Assembly (NCBI GenBank): GCA_947367855.1
Contig: CANBFE010000018.1
Location: 12,860-76,859, forward strand
Direction of reading: 5' to 3'
Length of the DNA: 64,000 nt
Source: an uncultured Lachnospiraceae bacterium
GTDB taxonomy: Bacteria; Bacillota; Clostridia; Lachnospirales; Lachnospiraceae
A program made the translations under genes and the position numbers. This document shows, in pieces, positions 16,149-23,888 of the stretch (position 1 is its first letter; each line of letters starts with the position of its first letter). The notes under the pieces were generated by a model. The model was not told the DNA's origin, made no database searches, and saw only the letters and a program-made list of their open reading frames with translations.

Positions 16149-16325
16149 ATGCGTAAGAGATATTATTATGAGCACGATTCCGGCAAGCATTACACCGGCG
16201 CCCACGAGATCATGTATGCCATCGGCCGCGTCATGGGGTTCCTTCTGCTGTTCGGAGGCGGCGTCATCATCGGGCAGATCATCAGGGGCTTCGTCATGGC
16301 TATCCTGTACGGACCAGCCGTGTAA
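16149..16325 (+). CDS. Small glycine-zipper membrane protein (2 of 2)
   Basis: The product is 58 residues, starting MRKRYYYEHDSGKHYTG and containing a hydrophobic helix GFLLLFGGGVIIGQIIRGFV. It shares the GGG-x-I-x-G-x-x-I-R-G zipper with the gene just upstream, so the two look like a tandem duplication that has diverged. AAAGGAG lies ahead of the ATG at a good distance. Too little sequence remains for a family call. Confidence 0.65.
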   Translation: MRKRYYYEHDSGKHYTGAHEIMYAIGRVMGFLLLFGGGVIIGQIIRGFVMAILYGPAV

Positions 16326-16429
16326 CCTAACGGCAATGTCCCCTGGCAGGCATCACCTGTCGGGGGAGAGGCAGAGTGACTGGTTGGAGCAATTTTTCCC
16401 GGCGTTCGGCGTGGAATAAGAAGATATCT

Positions 16430-16468
16430 GTAATAATTACGAACGTGCTGACAAGAGCCTGCTATACT
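16430..16468 (+). promoter_or_regulatory. Regulon promoter, copy 4: palindrome GTAATAATTAC plus -10 TATACT
   Basis: GTAATAATTAC at 16430-16440, 22 bases, then TATACT at 16463-16468 preceded by GCCTGC. Palindrome and spacing are identical to copy 3. The following sequence TAAGGAACAC...GGGAGAACGG also resembles the copy 3 leader. It drives the zinc-ribbon gene and the second CAP gene. Confidence 0.7.
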
Positions 16469-16547
16469 ATTCTCATAAGGAACACGGGAGAACGGATTAC
16501 CGTCGGAATCCTGGAAGTTTGTCAAAAGAAAGGAGACAACGATCATT

Positions 16548-16853
16548 ATGAGATCATATGGAACATGCCCCAAATGTAATACAGGCTTGCTGCGGCCCTC
16601 CGGCGCAGGCGGATGCAACTGCACATGTGAGCTGTGCGGCTACCAGACCCGCCCGGAATATCTGGAAAGAGAATCCGGATCGTCCTATGGCAGCAGCAGT
16701 AGATCATCGTACAGCAGCACAAACTACACATCAGGAAATTACGGCCAGTCCAAACCGACGCGGCATTACAGCACAGGCGGGAAAAAGAGCAGCGGTTGTG
16801 GAACGTGGATTGTTGTGATCATCATTCTGTGGTTCCTGGCGCAGTATTTCTAA
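16548..16853 (+). CDS. Tail-anchored zinc-ribbon protein
   Basis: The product is 101 residues. The N-terminus has a zinc ribbon, CPKC then CNCTCELCGY (about residues 7-32). A Ser/Tyr/Gly-rich disordered linker follows (SGSSYGSSSRSSYSSTNYTS). The end is a single hydrophobic helix WIVVIIILWFLAQYF at the extreme C-terminus. This suggests a membrane-tethered cytosolic zinc ribbon. AGGAG lies upstream of the ATG at a somewhat long distance. It is the first gene after regulon promoter copy 4 and precedes a secreted CAP protein. Function is unknown. Confidence 0.75.
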   Translation: MRSYGTCPKCNTGLLRPSGAGGCNCTCELCGYQTRPEYLERESGSSYGSSSRSSYSSTNYTSGNYGQSKPTRHYSTGGKKSSGCGTWIVVIIILWFLAQYF

Positions 16854-16936
16854 GCAGACACACTGCGGTATGCCATTCGCAGTAAGGCAGGCAACTTAAA
16901 ATCAAAAGTTAAAAATAGTTTCAGGAGGTATCCGTC

Positions 16937-18037
16937 ATGAAAAAGAATATGTTTGTTTATCCCGTATCTGTACTGTTGGCAGTGGGCCTGTTGGCAGGCG
17001 CCGCAATGCCCGTCCAGGCTGCCGGCGGCAGGACTGTTTCCGCCGCCAATCCAAAAGCCAGCCCCGAGCCTGAAGTCCTGATTGTTTCTCCGGACATGGA
17101 TGCCATCGCCGGACTTGGTGAGCTCCAGGCGGGCGTCGAGGAGCCATACTACACCCACGTCGACTCCTTCGTGGTGGATGTGGAGAACGGACACAACCCT
17201 TATGATGTAGAGTGGGACTACGGCGAGCTGTATGATGCCTACATAGAAGAGGCCGACTGGTCTTTGGTGTTCGATGCGGATTTCTATATGGAATCTTTCC
17301 CGGCTCTCGCGTTACTGTACCAATATGACGAGGCGCTTCTGTTGGAGCATTTCCAGACCGTGGGCATACACGAAGGCCGCCAGGGAAACGAGACCTTTAA
17401 CGTGGCTGCCTATCAGGAGAACTGCAAAAAGGAGCTGCGCCATGCCTTCGGCGATCATTATGAGTGCTATTATTTCTACTGGATGCTGAACCAGGATTCC
17501 CAGAAAGGCGTCAAGACATCGGGCAAAAACGATCCGCTGCAGCTCTGTGTAAAAATGACCTCCTTACAGGCAAGAGAATTTGAGAAAGTCAACGAGTACC
17601 GCGCCGAGGTAGGCATTGATCCCCTGGAATTCGACTCTGAACTGGCAGCCATCGCCTGCTACAGGGGCTGGGTTGATATCAGCGAAGGCTATGGCGCTCA
17701 TGACTGGCTGATAGATGAGGAAAACGAGGAGAGAGTCAATGCCATGATGGATATGCTCCATATGACCCGGTTAGGCGAGAATACGGTGGATTGCGGCGTG
17801 AATGGCAGCAACCAGCATATACACACCACCTTCTATATCAACTACCGCTATTCAACAGACCATTATGAAGCCATGATAAATCCGGATTACAAATATTTCG
17901 GCTGCTCGCATATTTATTTCGGCAATAACCGCATTCCGGAGTCGAGAAGCAGAAGCGGAAGCACCTATAACAAACCAATGATGCGCGTGGAATTCGATCT
18001 GTTCACAGACGATCTCACCACTCCGGTGCATCCGTGA
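16937..18037 (+). CDS. Secreted CAP-domain protein, paralogue of the 14347 lipoprotein
   Basis: The product is 366 residues. An N-terminal Sec signal peptide (hydrophobic core VSVLLAVGLLAGAA) ends near VQA, with no lipobox. The following domain, LVFDADFYMESFPALALLY and HFQTVGIHEGRQGNETFNVA, aligns almost residue for residue with that of the lipoprotein at 14347. The C-terminal CAP domain has VNEYRAEVGIDPLEFDSELA, GAHDWL, LGENTVDCG and HYEAMI. The repeat linker of the paralogue is absent. TCAGGAGG lies ahead of the ATG. A terminator follows at 18068. Likely released or wall-associated; substrate unknown. Confidence 0.85.
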   Translation: MKKNMFVYPVSVLLAVGLLAGAAMPVQAAGGRTVSAANPKASPEPEVLIVSPDMDAIAGLGELQAGVEEPYYTHVDSFVVDVENGHNPYDVEWDYGELYDAYIEEADWSLVFDADFYMESFPALALLYQYDEALLLEHFQTVGIHEGRQGNETFNVAAYQENCKKELRHAFGDHYECYYFYWMLNQDSQKGVKTSGKNDPLQLCVKMTSLQAREFEKVNEYRAEVGIDPLEFDSELAAIACYRGWVDISEGYGAHDWLIDEENEERVNAMMDMLHMTRLGENTVDCGVNGSNQHIHTTFYINYRYSTDHYEAMINPDYKYFGCSHIYFGNNRIPESRSRSGSTYNKPMMRVEFDLFTDDLTTPVHP

Positions 18038-18067
18038 TCTGTTCTGGGAATTTGTTAAGGTGAGATA

Positions 18068-18104
18068 CGCCCAGTCCGGCTGACTGCCGGACTGGGCGGG
18101 TTTT
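18068..18104 (+). terminator. Intrinsic terminator
   Basis: CGCCCAGTCCGGC pairs over 13 bp with GCCGGACTGGGCG around a five-base loop, followed by GGTTTT. It ends the accessory region transcript. Confidence 0.85.
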
Positions 18105-18223
18105 AGCCGGGCAGTTCTACCTAATTTTATCCCATAAGGTTTATCAGTGTTACTCCAAAAGTTTACAGGACAGCGATGGGGTAACGGCAGACGGATTTAT
18201 CCTGTTCCATATGATATTTTCCA

Positions 18224-18253
18224 TTGAATTTCCCCCGGGTTTTATGCTATGAT
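18224..18253 (+). promoter_or_regulatory. Possible sigma-A promoter of the helicase gene
   Basis: TTGAAT (18224-18229), 18 bases, TATGAT (18248-18253) with TGC just before the -10. It sits about 75 bases before the helicase start. Confidence 0.45.
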
Positions 18254-18327
18254 GTTGGGTACAGAAGAGTTTTTGGCCCTGGCATCATGGGATAGCAGCA
18301 GTCAAACAAAAACCGGGGAGGTACAAA

Positions 18328-20550
18328 ATGGACGCATTCTCCAGGCTTGCGCCTTTTATACAGGATTTTATCTATCAAAATAAATGGGAGGAGCTTCACG
18401 GCAACCAGGTGGCGGCCTGTCAGGTGATTTTCGACAGCGACGATAATCTGCTGCTGTCCTCGGGCACGGCTTCCGGCAAGACGGAGGCCGCGTTTCTTCC
18501 CGTGCTCACGGAGCTGTACAATCACCCTGCAGCCTCCGTGGGGGTGGTATACATCTCTCCCCTGAAAGCCTTGATCAACGATCAGTTCAAGCGCCTGGAG
18601 CTGCTGCTTCTGGATTCCAATATCCCGGTGACAAAATGGCATGGGGACGCTTCCATGGACAGGAAGGAAAAGCTGATGAAGAATCCGGAGGGCATTCTGC
18701 AGATTACCCCGGAGTCTCTGGAAAGCCTGCTGACCAACCGCAGGGGGAGCTGCCTGTCCATGTTTTCGGATCTTCGTTTTGTGATTATCGACGAAGTGCA
18801 TTATTTCATGCGGGATGTCCGGGGGCTGCAGCTGCTGTGCGTATTGGAGCGGCTGAAGAAGCTTACCGGAGTGAATCCCAGGCGCATCGGCCTGTCCGCC
18901 ACTCTGGGGGACGTGTCCCTGGCCCAGGCCTGGCTGAACACCGGGAGCGGCAGGCAGTGCGCGGCCCCCATAGTCAACGAGGGAAAGAAGCGGGTCAGGC
19001 TGCATGTGGAGCGCTTTGTGAATTATGCGGACAAACGGGACATGGTGGAGCGGGACGGCAGTCTGAATGTGGTGGATACGGATACCGGAGGCGATATGGG
19101 GGACAGGGAGCATTACGAGTACCTGTTCCGCCAGACTTTGGACAAGAAGACCATTATCTTCGCCAACAGCCGGGAGGAAATCGAGCAGATTATGGCGCAT
19201 CTGCACGAAATTGCGTTAAAACATAAGGCGCCGGATGTATACCGGGTTCACCACGGCAATGTGTCCGCCCTGCTTCGGGAGAACACGGAGGAGGAGATGA
19301 AGTCGGCGGAGGAGAAAATCGTCACCGGCGCCACGGTGACCCTGGAACTGGGCATTGACATCGGCTCCCTGGACCAGGCGGTGCAGGTGGGCGCTCCCCT
19401 GAATGTATCCAGTTTTGCCCAGAGACTGGGGCGCTGCGGCAGGCGGGGCCAGATTCCCCAATTGCTGTTTACTTTTGTGGAGAGCCTGAAAATCAATACC
19501 TCCGATGTGCTTGGCCCCATCAACTGGGAATTTATCCGGACCATTGCCATTGTGGAGCTGTATCTGCGGGAGCACTGGATCGAACCCATACCTCCCAGGT
19601 ATCATCCTTATAACCTGTTGTACCACCAGACCATGAGCTGCCTGAAAAGCAACGGAGAGATGTCACCGGCTGCCTTGGCCGGCGCGGTTTTAAGCCTGGG
19701 GTGTTTCCGCAAGATTTCCCAGGAAGATTATAAGAAGCTCCTGCTGCATCTGGTGGATATCGAGCAGTTGGAGCGCACGGAGCATAACGGGCTGACGGTG
19801 GGCAGGGCCGGGGAGAAGATCATTAACAGCCACAAGTTCCTGACGGTTTTCGAGTCCCCAGAGTATTTACTGGTGAAGGATGAAAACCGCACCATCGGCA
19901 CGGTGGACAAACCCTACCCAGTGGGTACCCGCTTTGCCCTGGCGGGCCTGTCCTGGGAGACGGTGGATATCAATGTGAAATCCAAGGTGCTCTTCGTAAA
20001 GCAGGTGCCGGGAATCTCCGCGGTGGACTGGGACATGGATTTTGAGATTGACCTGCATACCCGCCTGGTGCGCAAGGTTCGGAGCGTGATGCAGAAGGAT
20101 GATCCTTACCTGTATTTAAGCGATCGCTGCCAGGAGCGGCTGACGGAAATCCGCTACATTGCCAGAAACAGCGGCATCCTGGAGAATCTGGTGACCGCCC
20201 TTTCCGACAGGAAATACGCCCTGTTTCCCTGGGTGGGCACCAGGCAGCTTGTAACCCTCCATTTCCTCCTGCTGCAGCGGGGTATCAGCAACAAGATGCC
20301 CTGGAGTACAAGCCTGTATCTGGAGGTGATTTTCAGCGGCACCGGGGAGGAACTGGAGTCCATTGTCAGGGATATTCTGGATTCTGAACCTGATTTGTAC
20401 AGCCTGCCCCTGCCGGACAAGGTGCAGGTGCCGGGAAAGTACAATGAGTTTGTTCCCTTCAGCCTTCTGCGGAAGCAGTTCATTGAGGATTATCTGGATT
20501 TCCGGGGGCTGCAGCGGGATATGGGGCAGGGATGGGAATCCCATGTTTAG
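18328..20550 (+). CDS. DEAD/DEAH-box (DEVH) helicase, Lhr-like
   Basis: The product is 740 residues of superfamily 2. Motif I is SSGTASGKTEA, motif II is DEVH (IIDEVHYFMRD), motif III is LSATLG and motif VI is QRLGRCGRRG. The DEVH box and the extended C-terminal half resemble the Lhr group of DNA-repair helicases, although the family's full length varies. No nuclease domain or zinc cluster is evident. GGGGAGG precedes the ATG. It stands alone after a terminator. Likely role is nucleic-acid unwinding in repair; the exact subfamily is uncertain. Confidence 0.85.
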   Translation: MDAFSRLAPFIQDFIYQNKWEELHGNQVAACQVIFDSDDNLLLSSGTASGKTEAAFLPVLTELYNHPAASVGVVYISPLKALINDQFKRLELLLLDSNIPVTKWHGDASMDRKEKLMKNPEGILQITPESLESLLTNRRGSCLSMFSDLRFVIIDEVHYFMRDVRGLQLLCVLERLKKLTGVNPRRIGLSATLGDVSLAQAWLNTGSGRQCAAPIVNEGKKRVRLHVERFVNYADKRDMVERDGSLNVVDTDTGGDMGDREHYEYLFRQTLDKKTIIFANSREEIEQIMAHLHEIALKHKAPDVYRVHHGNVSALLRENTEEEMKSAEEKIVTGATVTLELGIDIGSLDQAVQVGAPLNVSSFAQRLGRCGRRGQIPQLLFTFVESLKINTSDVLGPINWEFIRTIAIVELYLREHWIEPIPPRYHPYNLLYHQTMSCLKSNGEMSPAALAGAVLSLGCFRKISQEDYKKLLLHLVDIEQLERTEHNGLTVGRAGEKIINSHKFLTVFESPEYLLVKDENRTIGTVDKPYPVGTRFALAGLSWETVDINVKSKVLFVKQVPGISAVDWDMDFEIDLHTRLVRKVRSVMQKDDPYLYLSDRCQERLTEIRYIARNSGILENLVTALSDRKYALFPWVGTRQLVTLHFLLLQRGISNKMPWSTSLYLEVIFSGTGEELESIVRDILDSEPDLYSLPLPDKVQVPGKYNEFVPFSLLRKQFIEDYLDFRGLQRDMGQGWESHV

Positions 20551-20639
20551 GCGCTGCAATGCCGGAGGCTTACCGGCGGAATTGGGCATATCCCTGCAAA
20601 CGTTTGGTTCCGGTTGGTCCGGGTTAGGAGTAAATGCTA

Positions 20640-20927
20640 ATGAGTGAAAAAATATATGAATTTGAGTCTCTGATTTACAGCGCCGGGGACACAGGCGGCG
20701 CTTATGTGATATTTCCCTATGATATTCGGAAGGAATTCGGCCGGGGCCGGGTGAAAGTCCATGCCACCTTTGACGGGGAACCCTATGACGGAAGCATTGT
20801 GAATATGGGTGTAAAAAATGAGGACGGGAGCATTTGCTATATCCTGGGCCTGCGGAAGGATATCCGCGCCAAAATCGGGAAGCAGCCCGGAGATCAGGTG
20901 AGGGTGACAGTGACAGAGCGGGAGTAA
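20640..20927 (+). CDS. DUF1905 domain protein
   Basis: The product is 95 residues and nearly all of it is the DUF1905 core. Hallmarks are YVIFPYDIRKEFG, GRVKVHATFDGEPYDGS and ILGLRKDIRAKIGKQPGD. The family forms small beta-barrel proteins of unclear function, often next to YdeI-like proteins. ATG 20640 has AGGAG eight bases upstream; ATG 20634 lies two codons before it. The last codons form the first part of a 33-bp tandem repeat that continues past the stop. Confidence 0.9.
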   Translation: MSEKIYEFESLIYSAGDTGGAYVIFPYDIRKEFGRGRVKVHATFDGEPYDGSIVNMGVKNEDGSICYILGLRKDIRAKIGKQPGDQVRVTVTERE

Positions 20928-21031
20928 GGGCCTGCCGGGGAGGAGTTCTTTTGGGAGTAAGGGCCTGCCCGGGAGGAGTTCTTCTGGGAGTAAGGGCCTG
21001 TCTGGAAGTAGGGATACCCTCGGGAGTAAGG
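20920..21031. repeat. 33-bp tandem repeat, about 3.3 copies, beginning inside the DUF1905 stop region
   Basis: Units starting GGGAGTAAGGGCCTG occur at 20920, 20953 and 20986, with a diverged partial at 21022. The first includes the final codons and TAA of the DUF1905 gene. The repeat therefore seems to be an expansion of the gene's 3' end. Confidence 0.75.
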
Positions 21032-21128
21032 AAGTGTTACGAAATAAATTTGCAGTCTTCCGCACAGGAAGACGCATATATCTTGTGTTGCGTTCCTGAA
21101 AGTGCAAATTTATTTCTTCACAATTCCT
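21029..21128. repeat. 100-bp palindromic element with 14-bp perfect arms
   Basis: GAAATAAATTTGCA (21041-21054) is exactly inverted at 21103-21116. Imperfect pairing extends outward to AGGAA/TTCCT at 21029 and 21128. Inside, GTCTTCC-GCACA-GGAAGAC forms a second small hairpin. No open frame is present. It has the shape of a miniature inverted-repeat element. Confidence 0.6.
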
Positions 21129-21241
21129 AAGGACTTGCCCGGGAGTAGGATTTCGCCTGGAAGCCGATGGGAATGGTTCCGGAAATCTGTTTGAAAAGGG
21201 CAGCGGGAACAAAACAGGGAATGTGACGGAGGTATGACAGA

Positions 21242-21592
21242 ATGACAAACGAAAAGGTCTATCAGATGGATTTCAACAAGGTCTATGAGCTGCTTGTGAG
21301 CAAAGCGGTGAAGAAAGGCCGCACAAGGGATGAGGTTGACCAGGTGACCTGCTGGCTTACCGGCTACAGCCGGACGGAATTGGAGGGCATGGCGGAAAAG
21401 GCGGTTTCCTACGGGGACTTTTTCCGGAATGCCCCCCAGTTAAACGAGAACAGAAGGCTGATTAAGGGAGTGGTCTGCGGGGTAAGGGTGGAGGAGATCC
21501 AGGAACCCCTGATGCAGGAAATCCGCTACCTGGATAAACTGGTGGACGAGCTGGCCAAAGGCAAATCCATGGAAAAGATTCTGCGGAAGTAG
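21242..21592 (+). CDS. DUF2200 family protein
   Basis: The product is 116 residues matching DUF2200 along its length. Typical stretches are VYQMDFNKVYELLVSKAVKKG, QVTCWLTGY, SYGDFFRNAP and CGVRVEEI...MQEIRYLDKLVDELAKGK. The family is common in Firmicutes, cytoplasmic and of unknown function. GACGGAGG lies upstream of the ATG. It is separated from the DUF1905 gene by repeat-rich sequence. Confidence 0.9.
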   Translation: MTNEKVYQMDFNKVYELLVSKAVKKGRTRDEVDQVTCWLTGYSRTELEGMAEKAVSYGDFFRNAPQLNENRRLIKGVVCGVRVEEIQEPLMQEIRYLDKLVDELAKGKSMEKILRK

Positions 21593-21605
21593 GAATTCAG
21601 AGCTT

Positions 21606-21663
21606 AGAACGTGTTTGAAAATTCATTCCCGCCATCTGCCGGAAAGCAATTTTCTAACGCACT
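21606..21663. repeat. Dispersed palindromic repeat, copy 1
   Basis: AGAACGTGTTTGAAAATTCA and the following CCCGCC...CTGCCGG core end in AATTTTCTAACGCAC, which is roughly the inverse of the start. Related sequences occur at 58498 and 62451. All three are intergenic. Confidence 0.6.
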
Positions 21664-21688
21664 TTAGGAAAAACAGGAGGATACAAGC

Positions 21689-22129
21689 ATGAATATTCGA
21701 AAAATGGAATCTCGTGACATTGTTTCATGCGCGGAGATTTTGTGCAGTGTATACAATAATGAACTGTGGCAGTGTATTTGGACAAAGCAGACGGCAGCAG
21801 AGTACCTGACGGATTTTTTTGAGATGAAAAAATTTGTAGGCTATGTTTTAGAAGAGGGAAATGAAATCATGGGCGGCATATTTGCACACGAAAAAGTATG
21901 GTGGAATAACAGTGAAATTTTCGTGGAGGAAATGTTCATAAAACCGGAACAGCAGCGTAAAGGATACGGTTCCATGCTGATTGGGCAGATCGAAAAATAC
22001 GTAACGGAAAAAGGATTGGCAGGGATTACTCTTTCTACCAACAAATATGCCCCGGCACCCGCCTTCTATCGAAAAAACGGGTTTGCGGACTGTGAACATG
22101 TTTTATTTATGGCGAAAGAAATGGTTTAG
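21689..22129 (+). CDS. GNAT-family N-acetyltransferase
   Basis: The product is 146 residues with a complete GNAT fold. Motif A is VEEMFIKPEQQRKGYGSMLI, where QQRKGYG is the acetyl-CoA pyrophosphate loop. Motif B contains NKYAPAPAFYRKNGF, a typical C-terminal element. The acceptor substrate cannot be told. AGGAGG lies ahead of the ATG. The gene converges with the one at 22144, with only 14 bases between stops and no clear terminator. Confidence 0.9.
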   Translation: MNIRKMESRDIVSCAEILCSVYNNELWQCIWTKQTAAEYLTDFFEMKKFVGYVLEEGNEIMGGIFAHEKVWWNNSEIFVEEMFIKPEQQRKGYGSMLIGQIEKYVTEKGLAGITLSTNKYAPAPAFYRKNGFADCEHVLFMAKEMV

Positions 22130-22143
22130 TGTCTATATTTTGT

Positions 22144-22788
22144 TCAGCCCGGGTTATGAAGCTCCCCCTTTCTCAAAACGTGCCAAACATCAGAGCCGGT
22201 AAATCCGCACTTGCGATACAACACCTCTGAATTTGCAGGGTTATTACATTGGCCGGATACAGTAGCGAACTTAGCGTTGTCTTTCATTCGCCGTAACAAC
22301 TCTGAAACGACATATTTACCCAATCCCTGTCCGCGATGTTGTTCCGATACCTGAATCCACTCTAAAACACCCTCACCAATCTCTTTGTCAAGTTCGGCAA
22401 TTCCTGTTGCAGCTACTTCATTGGTCTGATTATCCTTAATTGCCAGCCATAAAGCGGAATCATACACAGGGCGGGCTGTGTAGTCTCGCAGGTTGGCTTC
22501 TGTTACTCCGATCTTGCTATAGCAGCGATTGATGTGCTCCGCAAAGTCCTTCAAAGTGGCTTTGTAAAGCGAATATCCCTGGGGAAGTGCCTGAACAGAC
22601 AGGTTTTGCAGATTATGGATCAGGCGGAAATAAGGCTCGTCAATGTAATGCTGATATTCTTTTTTATTAAAGTTGTCCTGATGTACAATGCTCATACCAT
22701 CGGGTAAGGTTATAGACTTTGTTTTCCAGTATGGTATGGATGAAACTTTACAAGGACAAATTAAGTATTCGTTTTTGTTAATTGTCAT
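22144..22788 (-). CDS. GNAT-family N-acetyltransferase with N-terminal extension
   Basis: The product is 214 residues. The C-terminal 120 are GNAT (EWIQVSEQHRGQGLGKYVVS, with HRGQGLG as the acetyl-CoA loop, and NPANSEVLYRKCGF near the end). The first 90 residues form a separate small domain (NEYLICPCKVSSIPYWKTKS) not recognised. It is the last gene of a minus-strand group with the AlkZ-like and P-loop genes, 47 bases after the former. The substrate is unknown. Confidence 0.85.
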   Translation of the reverse strand: MTINKNEYLICPCKVSSIPYWKTKSITLPDGMSIVHQDNFNKKEYQHYIDEPYFRLIHNLQNLSVQALPQGYSLYKATLKDFAEHINRCYSKIGVTEANLRDYTARPVYDSALWLAIKDNQTNEVAATGIAELDKEIGEGVLEWIQVSEQHRGQGLGKYVVSELLRRMKDNAKFATVSGQCNNPANSEVLYRKCGFTGSDVWHVLRKGELHNPG

Positions 22789-22835
22789 TTCTCATCACCA
22801 GGCAGTATCTTTTGTATAACGCCACAGGAAACGGT

Positions 22836-23888
22836 TCATTCATCAAAACGGATTGATGTAATATCGTTCCACAGCGCACCTGCAAAATCGGCAACGATGT
22901 TTTTCTCCTGCTGTGTTACTGTTTTGAACATCGTAACTGACAGTTTTTTATTCTTCTTTTTCCATTTACCAACCACTTCGCCATCGAACATCAATGCAGG
23001 CATTACAATTCCTGCGAGGTTAAATATGGCTCTCATATTTTCCTGGCTTAAAAACAGGCTTTCCTTTTTTTCGTGAGCCAGGAGAAGCTGGTCAAACCCT
23101 GCAAGGAACAGGCATTTTGGAATCTCTTGATCGTAAGTCTGATTATTGTCGATATAATAATAGGTCTTACCTTCACATTCTGCCGTTGATACAGGCAGTT
23201 TGGAGAGCCAATCTTTAACCTGTGCGGCGGTTGCATGGAAATAGTACATGGCATCATGAATGGTGGAAGGACCCATGTGCGTAAAGTATCGACGAGCCAT
23301 TTCAAGCTTTGCTTCCTGCTCCGGAATGGGGGTAAACGCGGGAGATAAGCAGAAAGCTTTCTTTTCCTGGACAACATAGTTTATAAATCCACGTTCGCAC
23401 ATTTCTCGAACGCCGCCACCCCATTGGTCAAACATACTGTTTTCTTCCGGTTCGGTCATACCGTTTTGCCTGCAGGTTTCTTTTAATTCTTCTCTCGTCA
23501 GCTCTGAGCAATTAAGAGCCTCTAAGATCACATTAGCAAAATAAGCCTGTCGCTCCGGTGTAAGTGCCCATTTATCACGCTGATTCCAAAATGTATATCC
23601 GCGCCAATCGTTACACAGATAATCCTGCCCATTATTACAATGAATAAATAGGGGGAGATCATCTTCCGCAAACACATGAATTGTTCCTCTGACAGTCCAG
23701 TTTTTCACAAGCCCGTTTTTGATGGTATCTTCGTCATAATCTGAGCACCTTATTTTCAGCGAGTGCATGGCGTTTACCATGAATTGCGCCTGAATACCGC
23801 AAAGATCGTGAAGCACCGTCATTTTATCTGTAGGTCTGATAAGATGCTGATTCGTTAATTGGCGGATTTTAAGTTCTTCAATCATCAT
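22836..23888 (-). CDS. AlkZ/YcaQ-like winged-helix DNA-binding protein
   Basis: The product is 350 residues of the winged helix DNA-binding (HTH_42) family that includes the DNA glycosylase AlkZ. The N-terminal GIQAQF carries the QAQ motif that in AlkZ is the catalytic Q-x-Q. Later elements, GLVKNWTVRGTIHVF, YFTHMGPSTIHDAMYYF and LAGFDQLLLAH, match the family. The actinobacterial and E. coli enzymes unhook crosslinks and remove alkylated bases, so a DNA repair role is plausible. The start overlaps the end of the upstream gene by 11 bases, which suggests coupling. Confidence 0.8.
   Translation of the reverse strand: MMIEELKIRQLTNQHLIRPTDKMTVLHDLCGIQAQFMVNAMHSLKIRCSDYDEDTIKNGLVKNWTVRGTIHVFAEDDLPLFIHCNNGQDYLCNDWRGYTFWNQRDKWALTPERQAYFANVILEALNCSELTREELKETCRQNGMTEPEENSMFDQWGGGVREMCERGFINYVVQEKKAFCLSPAFTPIPEQEAKLEMARRYFTHMGPSTIHDAMYYFHATAAQVKDWLSKLPVSTAECEGKTYYYIDNNQTYDQEIPKCLFLAGFDQLLLAHEKKESLFLSQENMRAIFNLAGIVMPALMFDGEVVGKWKKKNKKLSVTMFKTVTQQEKNIVADFAGALWNDITSIRFDE

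Noticed and set aside
16338..16419. Short plus-strand frame before regulon promoter copy 4
   Set aside because: No ribosome site and no recognisable features; it lies just upstream of the palindrome.
2215..16468. CRISPR array or conjugative element in the accessory region
   Set aside because: No regularly spaced repeats with unique spacers and no relaxase, integrase, VirB4 or att-like repeats were found; the VirD4-like protein alone does not make a transfer system.
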